A stretch of DNA of 64,000 bases from Streptomyces sp. NBC_00193 (lineage in GTDB: Bacteria; Actinomycetota; Actinomycetes; Streptomycetales; Streptomycetaceae): NCBI RefSeq assembly GCF_026342735.1, contig NZ_JAPEMM010000001.1, positions 310,001 through 374,000 on the forward strand. Reading direction: 5' to 3'. Shown here one piece after another: positions 61,277 through 64,000 of the stretch (the stretch's first letter is position 1; the number at the start of each line of letters is the position of its first letter). The notes under the pieces are model-generated. The model saw only the letters and a program-made list of their open reading frames with translations. It had not been told where the DNA came from and ran no database searches. A program made the translations under genes and the position numbers.

Positions 61277-61517
61277 GCTCCCAGAGCGGCCGTCTCTCTT
61301 CGAGTGTGCACGCCCGCGGCCCGTCGCCGCCTCCGTGCGTTTCTGCATTCATCTTCGTAACCCCTTCCGCACGCCCTGACGCTTCCGTCCGGCGCGCGTC
61401 ATCCATGCCCACCGGCGTGCCTCGTGGCCGTACGTGCCACCGTGCGCCGACCCATGATCACTCCACGTGACCGTGCGGCTCCGCGCTGCCCGGACACCGT
61501 GGAGGGAGGTATTCGTC
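61277..61517 (+). promoter_or_regulatory. mgtA leader with hairpin near the ribosome binding site
   Basis: About 240 non-coding bases. CTCCACG (61461-61467) can pair with CGTGGAG (61498-61504), which includes the start of the GGAGGGAGG ribosome site (61501-61509) of mgtA. A GTGGC/GCCAC stem lies near 61425-61440. I do not recognise an M-box or other known riboswitch. Confidence 0.45.
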
Positions 61518-64000
61518 ATGACCATGCTCACCCCCCGTACCCCCACGAAGCTCGCACCCCCGGGCCGGGCCCGCCGCGAACGCAAGGCGGCCGAGCTGGA
61601 GGCCCGTACCCGGGTCGTCGGCGAGCGGCTCGCCGGGATCAGCGCCCGCCCGGGCGTCCAGGTCCTGCAGGAGGTGGACGCCTCCCGCAACGGCCTCACC
61701 CACGCCGAGGCCGCACTGCGCCTGGAGCGCCACGGCTCCAACGTCATCGCCCAGGAACGCGCCCCGCGCTGGTACGTCCAGCTGGCGAAGGCGTACGCGA
61801 ACCCCTTCATCGCCGTCCTGGTCTTCCTGGCCGCCGTCATGTACTGGCAGGAGCCCGGCGACCCGGGCGTCGTCATCCTCTCGGTGATGGTCGGGATCAG
61901 CGGCCTGCTGCGCTTCTGGCAGGAGTACCGCTCGGGCCGGGCGGCCGACGCGCTCAAGCAGCTCGTCACCACCACCTGCGCGGTGCAGCGCCGGGCCGGC
62001 AGCGGCTCCGGACCCACCACCTTCGAGATCCCGATGGACCAGGTGGTCCCGGGCGACATGGTCAAGCTGGGCGCCGGCGACCTGATCCCGGCCGACCTGC
62101 GGCTCATCACCGCCAAGGACCTGATGGTCGGCCAGGCCGCCCTGTCCGGGGAGTCCCTGCCGGTCACCAAGGCCGACACCCGCGCGGACGACCTCGGCCA
62201 GGCCGCGACCGCCGACCCCGTCGAGGCCGACAACCTCTGCCTGATGGGCACGTCGGTGACCTCCGGCACCGCCACCGGACTCGTCGTCGCCACGGGCTCC
62301 GACACCTACTTCGGCTCGATGGCCGGCTCCCTGGTCGGCGAGCGCCCGGAGACCAACTTCGACACCGGGGTGCGCAAGGTCAGCTTCCTGCTGATCCGGT
62401 TCATGCTGGTGATGGTCCCCGTCGTCTTCATGATCAACGGCTTCACCAAGGGCGACTGGGAGGCCGCCTTCCTCCTCGGCATCGCCGTGGCGGTCGGCCT
62501 CACCCCCGAGATGCTGCCGATGGTCGTCTCCGCCAACCTGGCGCGCGGCGCGGTGGCCATGTCCAAGCGCAAGGTCGTCGTCAAGCGGCTCAACGCCATC
62601 CAGAACCTGGGCGCGATGGACGTGCTCTGCACGGACAAGACCGGCACCCTCACCGAGGACCGGATCGTCCTGGACCGCTATCTCGACGTGCACGGCGACG
62701 AGGACAACGAGGTGCTGGAGTACGGCTACCTCAACGCGCACTTCCAGACGGGCCTGAAGAACCTGATGGACCAGGCGGTCATCGACCGCGTGGGCGAGGC
62801 CGAGGAGGTTGTCGTCGATGCTCGCTTCTCGATGGTCGACGAGATCCCCTTCGACTTCGCCCGGCGCCGGATGTCCGTGGTCCTGAACCGCAACAGCATC
62901 GTGGGCGGCGCCGGCCGGCCCGAGCACGTCATGATCACCAAGGGTGCCGTCGAGGAAGTCCTCGCCCTGTGCACCCACATGACGGACCGCGGGCAGAAGG
63001 TCGAGCTGACCGAACAGCTCCGGTGGCACGTCACCCGCATCGCCGAGGACAACAACCGCCAGGGCCTGCGCGTCCTGGCCGTCGCCACCCGCACGATGGA
63101 CACGCCGCGCGACACCTACGCGGTGGCCGACGAGGACCGGCTGACCCTGGTCGGCTTCCTCGCCTTCCTCGACCCGCCGAAGGCCGACGCCGCCCGGGCC
63201 CTGCAGGGCCTGGCCGACAAGGGCATCGCGGTCAAGGTCGTCACCGGCGACAACGAGCTCGTCGCCGCCCGGGTCTGCGCCGATGTCGGCCTCACGGTCG
63301 GCCACGTGGTGGGCGGCACCGAGATCGACGCCCTCGACGACGCGGAACTGCGCGCGCTGGCCGCCCGTACGACGGTCTTCGCCAAGGTCAACCCGGTCCA
63401 GAAGGCCCGGATCGTCCGGGCCCTGCAGGCCGACGGCCACACGGTCGGCTTCCTCGGCGACGGCATCAACGACGCGGCCGCCCTGCGCGACGCGGACGTC
63501 GGCATCTCGGTGGACACCGCGGTGGACATCGCCAAGGAATCCGCCGACATCATCCTGCTGGAGAAGGACCTGACCGTCCTGGAACAGGGCGTGATCCAGG
63601 GCCGGACCACCTTCGGCAACACGATCAAGTACATCAAGATGACGGCCAGTTCCAACTTCGGCAACGTCTTCTCGGTGCTGGTGGCGAGCGCCTTCATCCC
63701 GTTCCAGCCGATGCTGGCGATCATGCTGCTGGTGCAGAACCTGGTCTACGACATCGCCCAGCTGGCCACTCCGTGGGACCGCATGGACGAGGAGTACCTG
63801 CGCAAGCCCCGCAACTGGGACGCCAAGGGCATCGGCCGCTTCATGCTCTGCATCGGCCCGATCAGCTCGATCTTCGACATCGCGATGTTCGTCATCATGT
63901 GGAACGTGTTCGCCGCCAACACCGAGGCGCACGCGGCGCTCTTCCAGTCCGGCTGGTTCATCGAGGGCCTGCTCTCGCAGACGCTGGTCGTCCACATGAT
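61518..64000 (+). CDS. mgtA: Mg2+-importing P-type ATPase MgtA (truncated by window end)
   Basis: 827 codons are visible and the gene continues past the edge. It has the P-type layout: G-Q-A-A-L-S-G-E-S (actuator), T-P-E-M-L-P-M near residue 330 (type IIIB membrane motif), phosphorylated D373 in C-T-D-K-T-G-T, K-G-A-V-E-E-V and G-D-G-I-N-D near 647. The N-terminal ~70 residues are hydrophilic. The family imports Mg2+ by ATP hydrolysis. I use the ATG at 61518 with GGAGGGAGG nine bases upstream; an ATG at 61524 is also possible. The long leader suggests control by Mg2+ level. Confidence 0.95.
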   Translation, partial: MTMLTPRTPTKLAPPGRARRERKAAELEARTRVVGERLAGISARPGVQVLQEVDASRNGLTHAEAALRLERHGSNVIAQERAPRWYVQLAKAYANPFIAVLVFLAAVMYWQEPGDPGVVILSVMVGISGLLRFWQEYRSGRAADALKQLVTTTCAVQRRAGSGSGPTTFEIPMDQVVPGDMVKLGAGDLIPADLRLITAKDLMVGQAALSGESLPVTKADTRADDLGQAATADPVEADNLCLMGTSVTSGTATGLVVATGSDTYFGSMAGSLVGERPETNFDTGVRKVSFLLIRFMLVMVPVVFMINGFTKGDWEAAFLLGIAVAVGLTPEMLPMVVSANLARGAVAMSKRKVVVKRLNAIQNLGAMDVLCTDKTGTLTEDRIVLDRYLDVHGDEDNEVLEYGYLNAHFQTGLKNLMDQAVIDRVGEAEEVVVDARFSMVDEIPFDFARRRMSVVLNRNSIVGGAGRPEHVMITKGAVEEVLALCTHMTDRGQKVELTEQLRWHVTRIAEDNNRQGLRVLAVATRTMDTPRDTYAVADEDRLTLVGFLAFLDPPKADAARALQGLADKGIAVKVVTGDNELVAARVCADVGLTVGHVVGGTEIDALDDAELRALAARTTVFAKVNPVQKARIVRALQADGHTVGFLGDGINDAAALRDADVGISVDTAVDIAKESADIILLEKDLTVLEQGVIQGRTTFGNTIKYIKMTASSNFGNVFSVLVASAFIPFQPMLAIMLLVQNLVYDIAQLATPWDRMDEEYLRKPRNWDAKGIGRFMLCIGPISSIFDIAMFVIMWNVFAANTEAHAALFQSGWFIEGLLSQTLVVHM

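Noticed and set aside
61060..61517. M-box (ykoK) riboswitch before mgtA
   Set aside because: I looked for the conserved core of the M-box and found none. The leader has other stems instead.
61458..63995. 845-codon open frame on the minus strand
   Set aside because: It is antisense to the MgtA-type ATPase, whose motifs (D-K-T-G-T, G-D-G-I-N-D) are unambiguous on the plus strand. Long shadow frames are normal in very GC-rich genes.
1..64000. CRISPR arrays, insertion sequences, phage or tRNA genes
   Set aside because: No regularly spaced repeats, transposase motifs, integrase or cloverleaf sequences were noticed. A tRNA search program would be the decisive check.

Overview
The window is chromosomal DNA from a Streptomyces or very close relative. 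GC content is very high, almost every third codon position is G or C, genes often start with GTG, and start/stop overlaps (ATGA, GTGA) are frequent. It carries family-typical loci: a conservon (roadblock/DUF742/GTPase with a NIT-type histidine kinase), an atypical WhiI-like sporulation regulator, a Rok7B7-like regulator beside a xylFGH-type transporter, and the coproporphyrin-dependent heme genes. From memory, much of the order (dxs, RNase D, whiI, DUF3000, hemE, hemQ, hemG, DUF692, murC) matches the S. coelicolor SCO6008-SCO6070 region. That recall was not checked by alignment. I see no insertion sequence, phage, CRISPR array, tRNA or rRNA.

Layout. 1-5704 (+): a six-gene translationally coupled cluster with the tail of one glycosyltransferase, an AMP-forming ligase, a BrkB-like membrane protein, a second glycosyltransferase, a cytochrome P450 and an NAD-dependent epimerase/dehydrogenase. 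5730-9463 (-): a complete conservon. 9678-13001 (-): msrB, murC, a small conserved protein and a RibD-like reductase. 13038-20300: mostly unlinked single genes (ZapE-like ATPase, OsmC, PhoX-like phosphatase, PPK2, deacetylase lipoprotein, zinc-ribbon protein, AIM24 protein, Pth2-like hydrolase). 20435-23724 (+): a DUF692/MNIO enzyme coupled to two TIGR04222-like membrane proteins, one ending in a Gly/Ser/Cys tail. 23806-32715: a secreted hydrolase, the heme genes hemQ, hemG and hemE, a DUF4349 lipoprotein, a flavin disulfide reductase and a NADAR protein. 32807-35857 (+): DUF3000, whiI and RNase D. 36007-40323 (+): a ferritin-like protein under twin palindromic operators, then fadA-fadB. 40436-50634 (-) and 50810-51877 (+): a cell-wall glycopolymer locus with a giant GT2/TagF protein, a CDP-alcohol phosphotransferase, SGNH and NAGPA-type proteins, an apparently dead PIG-L/propeller protein and an LCP ligase. 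51936-56006 (-): GNAT, APC permease and dxs. 56259-60929 (-): xylH, xylG, xylF and rok7B7. 61211-64000 (+): a structured leader with a 13-codon ORF, then an MgtA-type Mg2+ P-type ATPase running off the end.

The most interesting parts are: (i) the DUF692 enzyme, TIGR04222 Cys-tail substrate and ECF-like promoter, which look like a peptide-modification system acting on a membrane protein; (ii) the mgtA leader, where a short ORF has its Shine-Dalgarno in a stem and its AUG in a loop, followed by a second hairpin near the mgtA ribosome site; (iii) paired TTTGA-N6-TCAAA operators overlapping the start codon of a probably leaderless ferritin-like gene; and (iv) several genes that appear to be transcribed as leaderless mRNAs.
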